Origin: Bacteroidales bacterium UBA7258
Lineage (GTDB): Bacteria > Bacteroidota > Bacteroidia > Bacteroidales > UBA932
DNA: 14,812 nt
Assembly: GCA_002472565.1 (NCBI GenBank)
Contig: DKSK01000031.1
Span: 1-14,812, forward strand
Direction: 5' to 3'
Program-made: the position numbers and the translations under genes
Notes under the pieces: model-generated
Databases searched by the model: none
Told to the model about the DNA's origin: nothing
What the model saw: the letters and a program-made list of their open reading frames with translations, nothing else
Shown: in pieces, positions 1 through 7,135 of the stretch
How positions within the stretch are numbered: the first letter of the stretch is position 1
Layout: each line of letters begins with the position of its first letter

Positions 1-27
1 ACAAAACGATGCAAAACTCAGAATACT

Positions 28-78
28 AAAAGGCTCGAAAGGGTGTATGGCGACCGCCATCCACTATCGAGCCTTTTT
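28..78. terminator. Bidirectional intrinsic terminator hairpin
   Basis: An 11-bp perfect outer stem pairs 28-38 (AAAAGGCTCGA) with 67-77. An inner stem pairs 47-51 with 56-60 around a 4-base loop, and 43-45 with 62-64. The A-run on the left arm and T-run on the right arm give a U-tail in either direction. It probably ends a transcript entering from left of the window, and would also stop leftward transcripts that pass the hairpin at 232-257. Confidence 0.75.
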
Positions 79-224
79 CATATAAGACCAAGCCTCAACC
101 TCGACAAGTCAACTTAATCCTGCAAAATCTATAACGGTATTGCACGTGAAAGCCGTGGTCGGGTACGGCCTGACCGTTTTCTCGTTGGCAATGTCATGGA
201 ACTGCGTTGTCCAGGGTGGATTGA
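79..224. other. Unassigned intergenic stretch between two terminators
   Basis: No recognisable gene. A 7-bp hairpin (157-163 with 169-175, one G-U pair, 5-base loop) is followed by CGTTTTC. The plus strand is open in one frame from about 85 to a TAA at 227-229, but without an ATG early in the frame. A GTG at 146 would give a 27-residue, mostly hydrophobic peptide ending just before the hairpin at 232. I do not recognise it as part of a known protein and do not call it as a gene. It could be a decayed gene end, a leader or spacer. Confidence 0.4.
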
Positions 225-257
225 AATAATAAAGGTCCCGCTTCGCAGCGGGACCTT
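225..257 (-). terminator. Intrinsic terminator (leftward)
   Basis: A perfect 11-bp stem pairs 232-242 with 247-257 around a 4-base loop; it is GC-rich (GGTCCCGC). Read leftward it is followed by TTTATTATTTC, a U-rich tail; read rightward the tail (TTATCCTTTGC) is weaker. It can end both the candidate small RNA starting near 386 and read-through from trmD. Confidence 0.8.
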
Positions 258-386
258 ATCCTTTGCTTTTCAGGTTAGTAGTGTGTTACTTTAGGGTTAA
301 TAATCAATGGTTAGACGAAAACTTTATCTCAAATTATCATGTAATGCAGTTAATAAGCGAAAAAGCAATATTTTTTATCGTTTTAC
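226..386 (-). ncRNA. Candidate small non-coding RNA, about 160 nt
   Basis: This is a leftward transcription unit predicted only from its signals. A good Bacteroidota promoter (TTTG at 419-422, 19-bp spacer, TAACTTTG at 392-399, minus strand) would start RNA near 386. A strong hairpin with U-rich tail (257-225) would end it. Between them the sequence is AT-rich, with an A/C-rich, G-poor part just before the terminator stem, and holds no ORF of useful length. I cannot assign it to a known RNA family. Alternatives are a leader for something left of the window, or an idle promoter in trmD's 3' flank. Confidence 0.4.
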
Positions 387-391
387 TTCTG

Positions 392-422
392 CAAAGTTAT
401 CAACTTTTTGAATAATTGCAAA
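392..422 (-). promoter_or_regulatory. Promoter for candidate small RNA
   Basis: Read on the minus strand: TTTG (422-419), a spacer of 19 bp, then TAACTTTG (399-392). This matches the Bacteroidota -33/-7 pattern (TTTG, 19-21 bp, TAnnTTTG) exactly. It lies just beyond the trmD stop codon and points away from trmD, so it cannot serve trmD. Confidence 0.6.
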
Positions 423-440
423 GTTTTTCCGGGAAAATTT

Positions 441-1136
441 TTAATCGTTTAAGAGTTTTTTATCGGAAAGCAGCTTCGGACGTCGCTCTTTCGTGAGTTT
501 GAGCGCCTGCTCATCCTGCCATTCCCTTATCAGTTTAGGGTTGCCGCTGAGAAGCACCTCTGGAACTTTCCAGCCTTTGTAGTCGGCCGGCCGGGTGTAG
601 ATAGGAGGGGAGAGCAGTCCGTCCTGGAATGAATCCGTCAAGGCCGAGGTCTCATCGGTAAGGGCGCCCGGAATCAGGCGGACAATGGCATCGGAAACGA
701 GGGCGGCCGGGATCTCGCCTCCGCTGACAACATAGTCTCCGACAGAGATTTCCTTGGTGATGAAATGGTCGCGTATCCTCTGATCAATGCCCTTGTAATG
801 GCCGCAGAGTATCATGAGATTCTGCTTGAGACTCAGTTCGTTCGCCATCTCCTGGCTGAAATTCTCCCCGTCTGGAGACATATATATGATTTCATCATAG
901 TCCCTTTCTGCCTTTAGTTCAGAAATCATCTTGTCTACCGGCTCTACCATCATGACCATGCCTGCGTCCCCACCATAGCTATAGTCGTCGACGGTCTTTC
1001 TGGGGCCAAGTCCATATTTCCTGATGTTGTGGATCTCGATATCAACGAGACCCTTCTTAATAGCCCTTCCGACAATGGAATGGCTGAGAGGACTTTCTAG
1101 CAGTTCCGGTACTACCGTCAGGATGTCTATCCGCAT
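441..1136 (-). CDS. trmD: tRNA (guanine-N1-)-methyltransferase
   Basis: TrmD methylates G37 of tRNAs that read codons starting with C (and some others), using S-adenosylmethionine, and so prevents +1 frameshifting. It is a cytosolic SPOUT-fold dimer. The 231 residues carry the family blocks in order: YGGDAGMVMMVEP (about 54-66), CGHYKGIDQR (111-120), SVGDYVVSGGE (131-141, the trefoil-knot SAM site), the catalytic Asp in FQDGLL (D172), and YTRP followed by VPEVLLSGN (180-199). The length is slightly below that of E. coli TrmD (255), with a shorter C-terminal tail. In many bacteria trmD sits with rpsP, rimM and rplS; here it is a single gene, divergent from the DUF349 gene, with its own -7 element 30 bp upstream. 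The start is the first Met of the conserved MRIDILTVVPEL. Confidence 0.97.
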   Translation of the reverse strand: MRIDILTVVPELLESPLSHSIVGRAIKKGLVDIEIHNIRKYGLGPRKTVDDYSYGGDAGMVMMVEPVDKMISELKAERDYDEIIYMSPDGENFSQEMANELSLKQNLMILCGHYKGIDQRIRDHFITKEISVGDYVVSGGEIPAALVSDAIVRLIPGALTDETSALTDSFQDGLLSPPIYTRPADYKGWKVPEVLLSGNPKLIREWQDEQALKLTKERRPKLLSDKKLLND

Positions 1137-1165
1137 TTGATAACCAGTTTATACTTATTTGTTTG

Positions 1166-1173
1166 CAAAATTA
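1166..1173 (-). promoter_or_regulatory. trmD -7 promoter element
   Basis: The minus strand reads TAATTTTG, a full match to TAnnTTTG, 29 bp upstream of the trmD start, giving a leader of about 20 nt. No -33 TTG is found at the usual distance. Confidence 0.5.
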
Positions 1174-1197
1174 ACGAAAAATAAAAGAAAATTTAGG

Positions 1198-1205
1198 TAA
1201 CTTTG
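1198..1205 (+). promoter_or_regulatory. -7 promoter element of the DUF349-yidC-yggS operon
   Basis: TAACTTTG matches TAnnTTTG and lies 51 bp upstream of the DUF349 gene start. A TTTG exists at 1162-1165, but its 32-bp spacing is too long for a standard -33, so the call rests on the -7 alone. Confidence 0.5.
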
Positions 1206-1256
1206 TCAATCCATGCATAGGCATGGCGAGAATTATTAACGTAACACTGAATCGTA

Positions 1257-3212
1257 ATGAACGAAGAAATCAATCCTGATCCATTGAAGAATGTTTCAGA
1301 TGTAGAGGATGAGTCCAAAGTGGCTGCCGAGCCTGAGGTTAAGGCTGAGGCCGCCCCTGAGGCAGAAAAGGCCGCCGAACCTGAGGTTAAGGCTGAGGCC
1401 GCCCCTGAGGCGGAAGAAGCTGCCAAGCCTGAGGTCAATTATGCTGCGATGACCCTTTCCGAACTTGGAAAGGCCTTCGAGGACCTTATGGCAGACCCGG
1501 AGAGCATGAAATTGAATAAAGAGGCCGAGGCCATCAAGTCCGCCTTCTATAAGAAACTTTCCAAGGCCAAGGCTGAGGCTGGGCTGGAAGCTCCACTCGA
1601 ACCGACTGAGGAAGAGGCGGAGAATGCCGAAGTCGAAACCGCCGAGTCTGAGCCGGCCGAGAAGGTCAATCCTTTCGAAGCCGTAGAAAACGGATTCAAG
1701 GAGATATACTCTAAATATAAGAAGGCCCGCGCCGAGTACAACAAGAAGCTCGACGAAGAGAGAGAGGAGAATCTGGCCAAGAAGCAGCAGGTTGTTGAAG
1801 AACTCAAGACTCTCATCGACAAGCAGGACGATGTCAGTGCGCTCTTCCCTGAGTTCAGGACCCTCCAGGCACGCTGGCGCGAGATAGGGCCAGTTCCTCA
1901 GCAGAGTTTCCGCGAGCTGAACGAGACCTATCAGTTCAACGTGGAGCGTTTCTATGACAAGGTCCAGATCAACCGCGAGATGCGCGACCTTGACTTCAAG
2001 AAGAATCTTGAGGTGAAGGAGGGTCTCTGCCAGGAAGCCGAGAAGCTTGCCGAAAACGAGAACATCGTCGAGGCTTTCCATGAGCTCCAGAAGCTCCATG
2101 AGCGCTGGAAGGAGTATGGCCCAGTGGATAAAGAGCATCGTGAGTCCATCTGGGAGCGCTTCAAGGAGGCCACTGCCGTAATTAATAAGAAGTATCAGGC
2201 CTATTTCGAGGACCAGAAGGATAAACAGGTCGAGAACCTCGCCGAAAAGACCAAACTTTGTGAGGAAGTTGAGGCCATAGCCGCCAAGGAGGACATAAAG
2301 AGCTCCAGCGACTGGAACAATCTTACGAAACAGATTATTGACATCCAGGCTTCATGGAGGAAGATCGGCTTCGCAACGAAGAAGGAGAATCAGAAGATTT
2401 ACGACCGCTTCCGCGCCGCCTGCGACAAGTTCTTCGACCGCAAGAGGGAGTTCTACACCGAGTTCAAGGACAGCATGAACTCCAACATGGACAAGAAACT
2501 CGCCCTTATCGAGAAGGCTGAGGCGCTTAAGACGAGCACCGACTGGAAGGCTGCCGCCGAGGCGTTCAAGGAGCTTCAGAAGGAGTGGAAGGAAATCGGT
2601 TCTGTGCCGAGGAAGAAGTCTGAGCAGTTGTGGAAGAGATTCCGCGCCGCCGCCGATGAATTCTTTGCCGCAAGAGACAGCAACGCCAAGCCTGGCGAGA
2701 ATTACCATGCCAACCTGGAGGCTAAGAAGAAGCTCATCGAGGAGATCAAAGCCTTCGAGCCAAGTTCCGACGCTCAGGTCATGAGCGATGCTCTCCAAAC
2801 CTACCTGGACAAGTGGCAGACGATCGGCTTCGTTCCTTTCAAGGAGAAGGAGGGAGTCAACGCCGCCTTTGACGAGGCCATGAAGTCGAAGTTTCCAGAT
2901 TACAATCCTCACGATAATTTCGCCGGCAGAATTCAGAGGGGAGCCCGCAGGATAGGGGAGAGGGTGCAGCGCACGGCTCTTTCTGAGAAGGACAGGCTGA
3001 TCCAGCAGTACAACAGGCTCCAGGAGGAGATAAAGACATACGAAAACAACATCGGCTTCTTCGCCAATTCCAAGGGAGCGCAGTCCTTCGTCGACCAGTT
3101 CCAGAAGAAAATTGACTCGGCGAAAGCCCAGCTCAAGGAACTTGAAGGAAAGATCCGCGGACTCGGCCAGTCTGAGGAGGCCGGTGAAGAAGACAAGAAA
3201 GGAGAGGAATAA
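1257..3212 (+). CDS. DUF349 multi-repeat protein with acidic Ala/Glu-rich N-terminus
   Basis: A 651-residue, highly charged, mostly helical protein with no signal peptide or membrane segment, so probably cytosolic. Residues 26-60 hold a tandem repeat of a 16-residue Pro/Glu/Ala/Lys unit. After an acidic linker (to about 140) come five DUF349 repeats, each marked by W-[RKQ]-x-[IY]-G-[PFS]: W207, W284, W367, W444 and W520, spaced 77, 83, 77 and 76 residues. A coiled-coil-like stretch (about 590-640) and a charged tail close the protein. DUF349 has no settled biochemical function known to me and I propose none. The gene is first in an operon, ending 6 bp before yidC. Co-transcription with the membrane insertase is suggestive of, but does not prove, a link to translation or protein targeting. 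Confidence 0.9.
   Translation: MNEEINPDPLKNVSDVEDESKVAAEPEVKAEAAPEAEKAAEPEVKAEAAPEAEEAAKPEVNYAAMTLSELGKAFEDLMADPESMKLNKEAEAIKSAFYKKLSKAKAEAGLEAPLEPTEEEAENAEVETAESEPAEKVNPFEAVENGFKEIYSKYKKARAEYNKKLDEEREENLAKKQQVVEELKTLIDKQDDVSALFPEFRTLQARWREIGPVPQQSFRELNETYQFNVERFYDKVQINREMRDLDFKKNLEVKEGLCQEAEKLAENENIVEAFHELQKLHERWKEYGPVDKEHRESIWERFKEATAVINKKYQAYFEDQKDKQVENLAEKTKLCEEVEAIAAKEDIKSSSDWNNLTKQIIDIQASWRKIGFATKKENQKIYDRFRAACDKFFDRKREFYTEFKDSMNSNMDKKLALIEKAEALKTSTDWKAAAEAFKELQKEWKEIGSVPRKKSEQLWKRFRAAADEFFAARDSNAKPGENYHANLEAKKKLIEEIKAFEPSSDAQVMSDALQTYLDKWQTIGFVPFKEKEGVNAAFDEAMKSKFPDYNPHDNFAGRIQRGARRIGERVQRTALSEKDRLIQQYNRLQEEIKTYENNIGFFANSKGAQSFVDQFQKKIDSAKAQLKELEGKIRGLGQSEEAGEEDKKGEE
1332..1436 (+). 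repeat. 48-bp in-frame tandem repeat in the DUF349 gene
   Basis: Two full units begin at 1332 and 1380, with a partial third at 1428, all starting CCTGAGGT. The first 30 or so bases of the two units are identical at DNA level, and differences cluster near the unit ends. The unit encodes 16 residues (PEVKAEAAPEAE[KE]AA[EK]). The near-identity implies recent duplication, and copy number may vary between strains. Confidence 0.9.
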
Positions 3213-3218
3213 AGGCCA

Positions 3219-5090
3219 ATGGATAAAAATACCATCTGGGGCTTCGTGCTGATCGGAGTGGTCATTTTCGGATTCACGTGGTATCAGTCGAGGCAATACA
3301 CAAAACAGGTTGAGGCGCAGATGAGGGCTGATTCCATCGCCAGGGCGAATGCTCCGGCGGTGGATTCTTCTGCGGTGGCATCCGCCGACACCCTTGCGAT
3401 AGAGGATTCACTCGGACTTGCCGCTTCCAAGGCGGCACTTCCGGCCTACAAGGACAGCCTACTGGCTTCCAGCTATGCAGGCGAGGAAAAATTTTACATG
3501 CTGAGCAATGATAAGGTAAAGATCGCCTTCACTTCGAAGGGAGCCCAGCCTTATTCCGCCCAGATCCTCGGCTATCATTACTATAAGGATTCTACAGACC
3601 TCTACCTCTTCAAACCGGGTCAGAGCGAACTGGGCTACAGCCTCTATGCCGGCGAGCAGATCAACACTAAAGATTTCGTCTTTGACGTGGTCGAGCATAG
3701 CGATTCCCTCCTGGTCATGCGTCTTCCTTTTGAGGGGGGCGGCTATATCGAGCAGAGATACAGCCTCAAGCCTGACTCCTATATGGTCGACAACGTCATG
3801 TCCTTCATCGGGATGGACAAGGTCATACCGAAGAATGTCTTCGGCTATGACATGGACTGGAAGGTTACCATTCCGAGGATGGAGAAGGGATACAAGAACG
3901 AGTCCCAGTACTCAAAGCTTGACTATTATTTTGACGGGGAAAAGAAGCCGGGTGAAATCGGCAGGGGCCGGAGCGGAAGCAAGCGAATCCAGACTCGTTT
4001 GAGTTGGTTCGCCTTCCAGCAGCAGTTTTTCTCCATTATCGTCAGAAGTGAGGAGGAGTTCTCCTCGGGCAACGTTGAGATAAACTTCCTTCCGGAGGAT
4101 GATCCGAACCGTTCTCTGATGACCTGCGAGGCGAGCATGAGCAACGAATTCCAGCTCTCCGACCAGATCGTAAGGCATAACGAGCTCTATTTCGGACCTA
4201 ACAGTTTCCATCGACTCAAGGCCCTGGGCCACAAATATGAGAAGATTATTCCTTTGGGAGGCTGGATGGTCGGCTGGTTCACAAGATATGTGATCATCCC
4301 TGCTTTCGACCTTCTGAGCAGACATATAGCCAACTTCGGAATCATCATCCTGCTCATGACTATCATGATCAAGATTGTGGTGCTTCCGTTCGCGTACAAG
4401 TCTTACTCATCTTCTGCCAAGATGCAGGTCCTCAAACCTGAAATAGACAAGCTTAACGAGAAATATCCTAAGGCTGAGGATGCGATGAAGAAGCAGCAGG
4501 AGCAGATGCAGCTCTATCAACGGGCCGGCATCAGTCCTATGGGAGGCTGTCTTCCGATGCTTCTCCAGTTCCCTATTCTTTGGGCGATGTTCAGGTTCTT
4601 CCCTGCATCCATCGAACTTCGTCAGCAAGGCTTCCTCTGGGCTGAAGACCTGAGTGCATATGATTCTATCTGGGATTTCGGGACGAGGATCCCTATCCTC
4701 GGAGATCATATCTCCCTCTTCGCACTTCTGATGGCCATCTCCATGTTCCTTTACACCAAGGTGGTTTCTGGCCAGCAGATGTCGGGGAACGACCCTAATG
4801 CGCAGATGATGAAATTCATGAGCCTCTACATGATGCCTGTCATGATGTATTTTATCTGCAACAGCCTTTCTTCTGGATTGAGCTACTACTATCTCATATC
4901 GAATATCCTCACCATGGTCGAGACTTTCATTATAAAGAAGTTCTTTGTCCATCCTGAAGATATTCTCGCAAGGCTCAAGGCTACCGAGGGTAAGAAGGCT
5001 CCGAAGAGCAAGTGGCAGCAGAGGCTTGAGGAAGCGCAGAAGATGCAACGCAAGGCTCTTGAAGAGCAGAGAAAGAAAAGAGGTTATTAG
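3219..5090 (+). CDS. yidC: Membrane protein insertase YidC
   Basis: YidC inserts and folds inner-membrane proteins, alone or with SecYEG. The 623 residues show the Gram-negative layout: an N-terminal membrane segment (about 6-21), a Ser/Ala/Asp-rich linker, a large periplasmic beta domain (about 90-345), then the conserved insertase core with hydrophobic segments near 366-390, 441-464, 498-517, 530-548 and 551-572, and a Lys/Arg-rich C-terminal tail (about 580-623) suited to ribosome contact. The cytoplasmic loop after the second segment carries SSSAKMQVLKPEI. K385 sits where E. coli has its key groove Arg (R366), a conservative positive charge. It is longer than E. coli YidC (548), mainly in the periplasmic part. 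It lies 6 bp after the DUF349 gene and 3 bp before yggS, indicating an operon. Confidence 0.97.
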   Translation: MDKNTIWGFVLIGVVIFGFTWYQSRQYTKQVEAQMRADSIARANAPAVDSSAVASADTLAIEDSLGLAASKAALPAYKDSLLASSYAGEEKFYMLSNDKVKIAFTSKGAQPYSAQILGYHYYKDSTDLYLFKPGQSELGYSLYAGEQINTKDFVFDVVEHSDSLLVMRLPFEGGGYIEQRYSLKPDSYMVDNVMSFIGMDKVIPKNVFGYDMDWKVTIPRMEKGYKNESQYSKLDYYFDGEKKPGEIGRGRSGSKRIQTRLSWFAFQQQFFSIIVRSEEEFSSGNVEINFLPEDDPNRSLMTCEASMSNEFQLSDQIVRHNELYFGPNSFHRLKALGHKYEKIIPLGGWMVGWFTRYVIIPAFDLLSRHIANFGIIILLMTIMIKIVVLPFAYKSYSSSAKMQVLKPEIDKLNEKYPKAEDAMKKQQEQMQLYQRAGISPMGGCLPMLLQFPILWAMFRFFPASIELRQQGFLWAEDLSAYDSIWDFGTRIPILGDHISLFALLMAISMFLYTKVVSGQQMSGNDPNAQMMKFMSLYMMPVMMYFICNSLSSGLSYYYLISNILTMVETFIIKKFFVHPEDILARLKATEGKKAPKSKWQQRLEEAQKMQRKALEEQRKKRGY

Positions 5091-5093
5091 AAT

Positions 5094-5759
5094 ATGATGA
5101 TCAAAGAGAATATTCTGAAGATCAAGGAAGAACTGCCGTCAGCCGTAAAGCTGGTGGCAGTTTCTAAATTCCATCCCGTTTCTGAGTTGATGGAGGCCTA
5201 TGATGCGGGCCAGAGGCGCTTCGGTGAGAACAGGCCGCAAGAATTTGCTGAGAAGGTTCCGCGGCTGCCATCTGATGTAGAGTGGCATTTCATCGGCCAT
5301 CTCCAGACCAACAAGCTTAAGCTGGTCCTGCCATATGCCTATATGGTGCAGAGCGTGGATTCGCTTCATCTGCTTCAGTCTGTCGAGGCCTGGCTGACTG
5401 CCAATCCTGTCAGGAAGGAGCCTCTCCGTGTCCTGCTTGAGATGCATCTCGGTGCGGAGGAGACAAAACATGGGATGAGTGAAGAGGAAATCTGTGGAAT
5501 CTTCTCAGAGGCCTCGAATTATCCGCATGTGTCCTTCTGCGGTCTCATGGGGATGGCGACCAATACCGATGACCAGGAGAGGATCCGCTCTGATTTTGAG
5601 AGGATCGCCTCTTTCCGGGAGAAGGTGGCGGCCACTTATCCTGATCTTCCTCTCAACGAACTTTCCATAGGAATGTCAAACGACTGGAGGATTGCGGTCG
5701 GCTGCGGCGCCACTATTGTCAGGATCGGAACTGCCATTTTCGGACCGAGAGAATATTGA
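5094..5759 (+). CDS. YggS/PLPBP-family pyridoxal 5'-phosphate-binding protein
   Basis: This family folds as a single TIM barrel like the N-terminal domain of alanine racemase, binds PLP on a lysine and buffers PLP and amino-acid pools rather than acting as a known enzyme. The 221 residues include the Schiff-base lysine in VAVSKF (K25), RFGENRPQE (about 43-51), WHFIGHLQTNK (about 64-74), GLMGMA (about 148-153) and the phosphate-binding end IVRIGTAIFG. It is slightly shorter than E. coli YggS (234), the N-terminal helix being reduced. Two Met codons, at 5094 and 5097, are equally possible starts. It is the last gene of the DUF349-yidC operon, 3 bp after the yidC stop. I see no strong terminator between it and gapA. 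Confidence 0.93.
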   Translation: MMIKENILKIKEELPSAVKLVAVSKFHPVSELMEAYDAGQRRFGENRPQEFAEKVPRLPSDVEWHFIGHLQTNKLKLVLPYAYMVQSVDSLHLLQSVEAWLTANPVRKEPLRVLLEMHLGAEETKHGMSEEEICGIFSEASNYPHVSFCGLMGMATNTDDQERIRSDFERIASFREKVAATYPDLPLNELSIGMSNDWRIAVGCGATIVRIGTAIFGPREY

Positions 5760-5899
5760 CGGCAGGCGTCTTTCAATTTGCAACGTTTAAGGCTGTTTTT
5801 CTTTCAGACAATTTGTCAAGAGGGGCTTTCGGGTATAAATTTTGCGATGTAATCTCCACGAAATTGAATGACAATGTACGCGGGTTCCGGATTTTTTCG

Positions 5900-5907
5900 T
5901 AAATTTG
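5900..5907 (+). promoter_or_regulatory. gapA -7 promoter element
   Basis: TAAATTTG followed by C matches TAnnTTTG exactly and lies 46 bp before the gapA start. There is no TTG at the expected -33 position. A second near match (TAAATTTTG, 5837-5845) lies 21-22 bp after TTTG at 5812-5815 and might be an additional, weaker start. The rest of the 194-bp gap before gapA shows only a short palindrome (5807-5817). Confidence 0.55.
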
Positions 5908-5953
5908 CGGGCACTTGAAAAAGCAATATCAACTTCTTAATTTATAAAGAACA

Positions 5954-6991
5954 ATGATTAAAATTGGTATTAACGGATTCGGTCGTATCGGCCGTTTCGT
6001 CTTCCGCTCCACTCTCGAGGAGGCCAACAAGAATGATGTAGAAGTAGTTGCGATCAACGACCTTCTTTCTGTTGACTATCTCGCTTATCTTCTTAAGTAT
6101 GATACCATGCACGGCCGTTTCGACGGTGAGGTTTCCGTAAAGGATGATCACACTCTCGTTGTAAACGGAAAGGATATCCGCATCTTCGCTGAGAGGGATG
6201 CAGAGAACATCAAGTGGGCTGAGGTAGGCGCCGAGTACGTCGTTGAGTCCACCGGTTTCTATCTGACCATGGATCGTGCCGAGAAGCATCTCAAGGCAGG
6301 CGCTAAGTATGTAGTTCTCTCCGCTCCTTCCAAGAAGGGTGAAGACGGTCGTCAGGCTGACATGTTCGTATGCGGTGTCAACACCGATACCTACAAGGGC
6401 CAGCAGATCGTTTCCAACGCATCTTGCACCACCAACTGCCTCGCTCCTATCGCCAAGGTTCTCAATGACAACTTCGGCATCGAGACCGGTCTCATGACCA
6501 CCGTTCACTCTACCACCGCTACCCAGCTGACCGTTGATGGTCCTTCCAAGGGTGGAAAGGACTGGAGGGGCGGACGTGCCGCTTCCGGCAACATCATCCC
6601 TTCTACCACTGGCGCCGCAAAGGCTGTTGGCAAGGTAATCCCTGAGCTCAACGGCAAGCTTACCGGAATTTCGATGCGTGTACCTACCCTCGATGTTTCC
6701 ATCGTTGACCTTACTGTCAACCTCAAGAAGCCTGCTACCCAGGAGGAGATTAATGCCGCGATGAAGAAGGCCTCCGAGACCAACCTCAAGGGTATTCTCG
6801 GATACACCGAGGATGCAGTCGTTTCCAGCGACTTCCTTGATTGCCCTCTGACCTCTATCTACGATGCTACCGCAGGTGTTCACCTGACCGATACCTTCGT
6901 AAAGGTCTGCAGCTGGTATGACAATGAGTTCGGCTACAGCCACAAGGTAGTTGATCTCATCAAGATCATGAACAAGTACAACACCAAGTAA
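5954..6991 (+). CDS. gapA: Glyceraldehyde-3-phosphate dehydrogenase, type I
   Basis: This cytosolic tetrameric enzyme oxidises glyceraldehyde 3-phosphate to 1,3-bisphosphoglycerate in glycolysis, or runs in reverse. The Rossmann motif INGFGRIGR is at residues 6-14, with an acidic residue after the second strand (D36) indicating NAD rather than NADP. The catalytic cysteine is in SNASCTTNC (C158) and the partner histidine in TTVHSTT (H185). The C-terminal WYDNEFGYS is intact. At 345 residues it has small insertions relative to E. coli GapA (331). It is monocistronic, with its own -7 element and a strong terminator. It uses CGT for Arg and ACC, GTT and GTA more than its neighbours, as expected for a highly expressed gene. 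An A-rich leader (TTTATAAAGAACA) precedes the ATG in place of a Shine-Dalgarno site. Confidence 0.98.
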   Translation: MIKIGINGFGRIGRFVFRSTLEEANKNDVEVVAINDLLSVDYLAYLLKYDTMHGRFDGEVSVKDDHTLVVNGKDIRIFAERDAENIKWAEVGAEYVVESTGFYLTMDRAEKHLKAGAKYVVLSAPSKKGEDGRQADMFVCGVNTDTYKGQQIVSNASCTTNCLAPIAKVLNDNFGIETGLMTTVHSTTATQLTVDGPSKGGKDWRGGRAASGNIIPSTTGAAKAVGKVIPELNGKLTGISMRVPTLDVSIVDLTVNLKKPATQEEINAAMKKASETNLKGILGYTEDAVVSSDFLDCPLTSIYDATAGVHLTDTFVKVCSWYDNEFGYSHKVVDLIKIMNKYNTK

Positions 6992-7010
6992 TTCTTGGCC
7001 GAATACGATT

Positions 7011-7045
7011 GGAAGGTGACTCGAAAGGGCCACCTTCCTTTTTTT
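7011..7045 (+). terminator. gapA intrinsic terminator
   Basis: An 8-bp perfect stem GGAAGGTG (7011-7018) pairs with CACCTTCC (7031-7038) around a 12-base loop and is followed by seven T (7039-7045). It begins 20 bp after the gapA stop. lpxB converges from the right and ends at 7136, but the leftward tail of this hairpin is only weakly T-rich. The remaining bases up to 7135 show nothing else. Confidence 0.9.
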
Positions 7046-7135
7046 GTAGATATGCGAGGAGGATGCAGGGTGCCATTGGGATTTCCTTTCGCTTCTCGAG
7101 AATCAAGGGAGCAATTGCGGAGGGCTTCGTGGGAC

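Noticed and set aside
130..198. 22-residue basic peptide on the minus strand
   Set aside because: Starts at an ATG near 198 and stops near 130, but has no promoter, no conservation evidence and no recognisable family.
421..437. Hairpin next to the trmD stop (TTTTC, CGG, GAAAA)
   Set aside because: Only 5 A/T-rich pairs with a 3-base loop; too weak for a terminator. The hairpin at 232-257 is much stronger.
1193..1438. Ser/Ala repeat ORF on the minus strand
   Set aside because: It is the antisense of the GC-rich 48-bp repeat in the DUF349 gene and spans that gene's promoter. No family resemblance.
1296..2138. 280-codon minus-strand ORF under the DUF349 gene
   Set aside because: A long shadow frame caused by GAG/AAG-rich codons in the plus-strand gene (antisense CTC/CTT gives Leu/Phe). 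The sense frame has clear DUF349 repeats.
2352..3296. 314-codon minus-strand ORF
   Set aside because: Leucine-rich antisense shadow of the same gene, running across the DUF349/yidC junction. No motifs.
4371..4373. Lys in place of the conserved YidC groove Arg
   Set aside because: It keeps the positive charge and, as far as I recall, is common in Bacteroidota YidC proteins, so it is not a defect.
5731..5765. CTGCC/GGCAG inverted repeat spanning the yggS stop
   Set aside because: Five-base arms with a 25-base loop and no T-run; not convincing as an operon terminator.
5942..7033. 363-codon minus-strand ORF opposite gapA
   Set aside because: Complete antisense of a canonical gapA and its promoter side. 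Strong codon bias of gapA leaves the opposite frame open.
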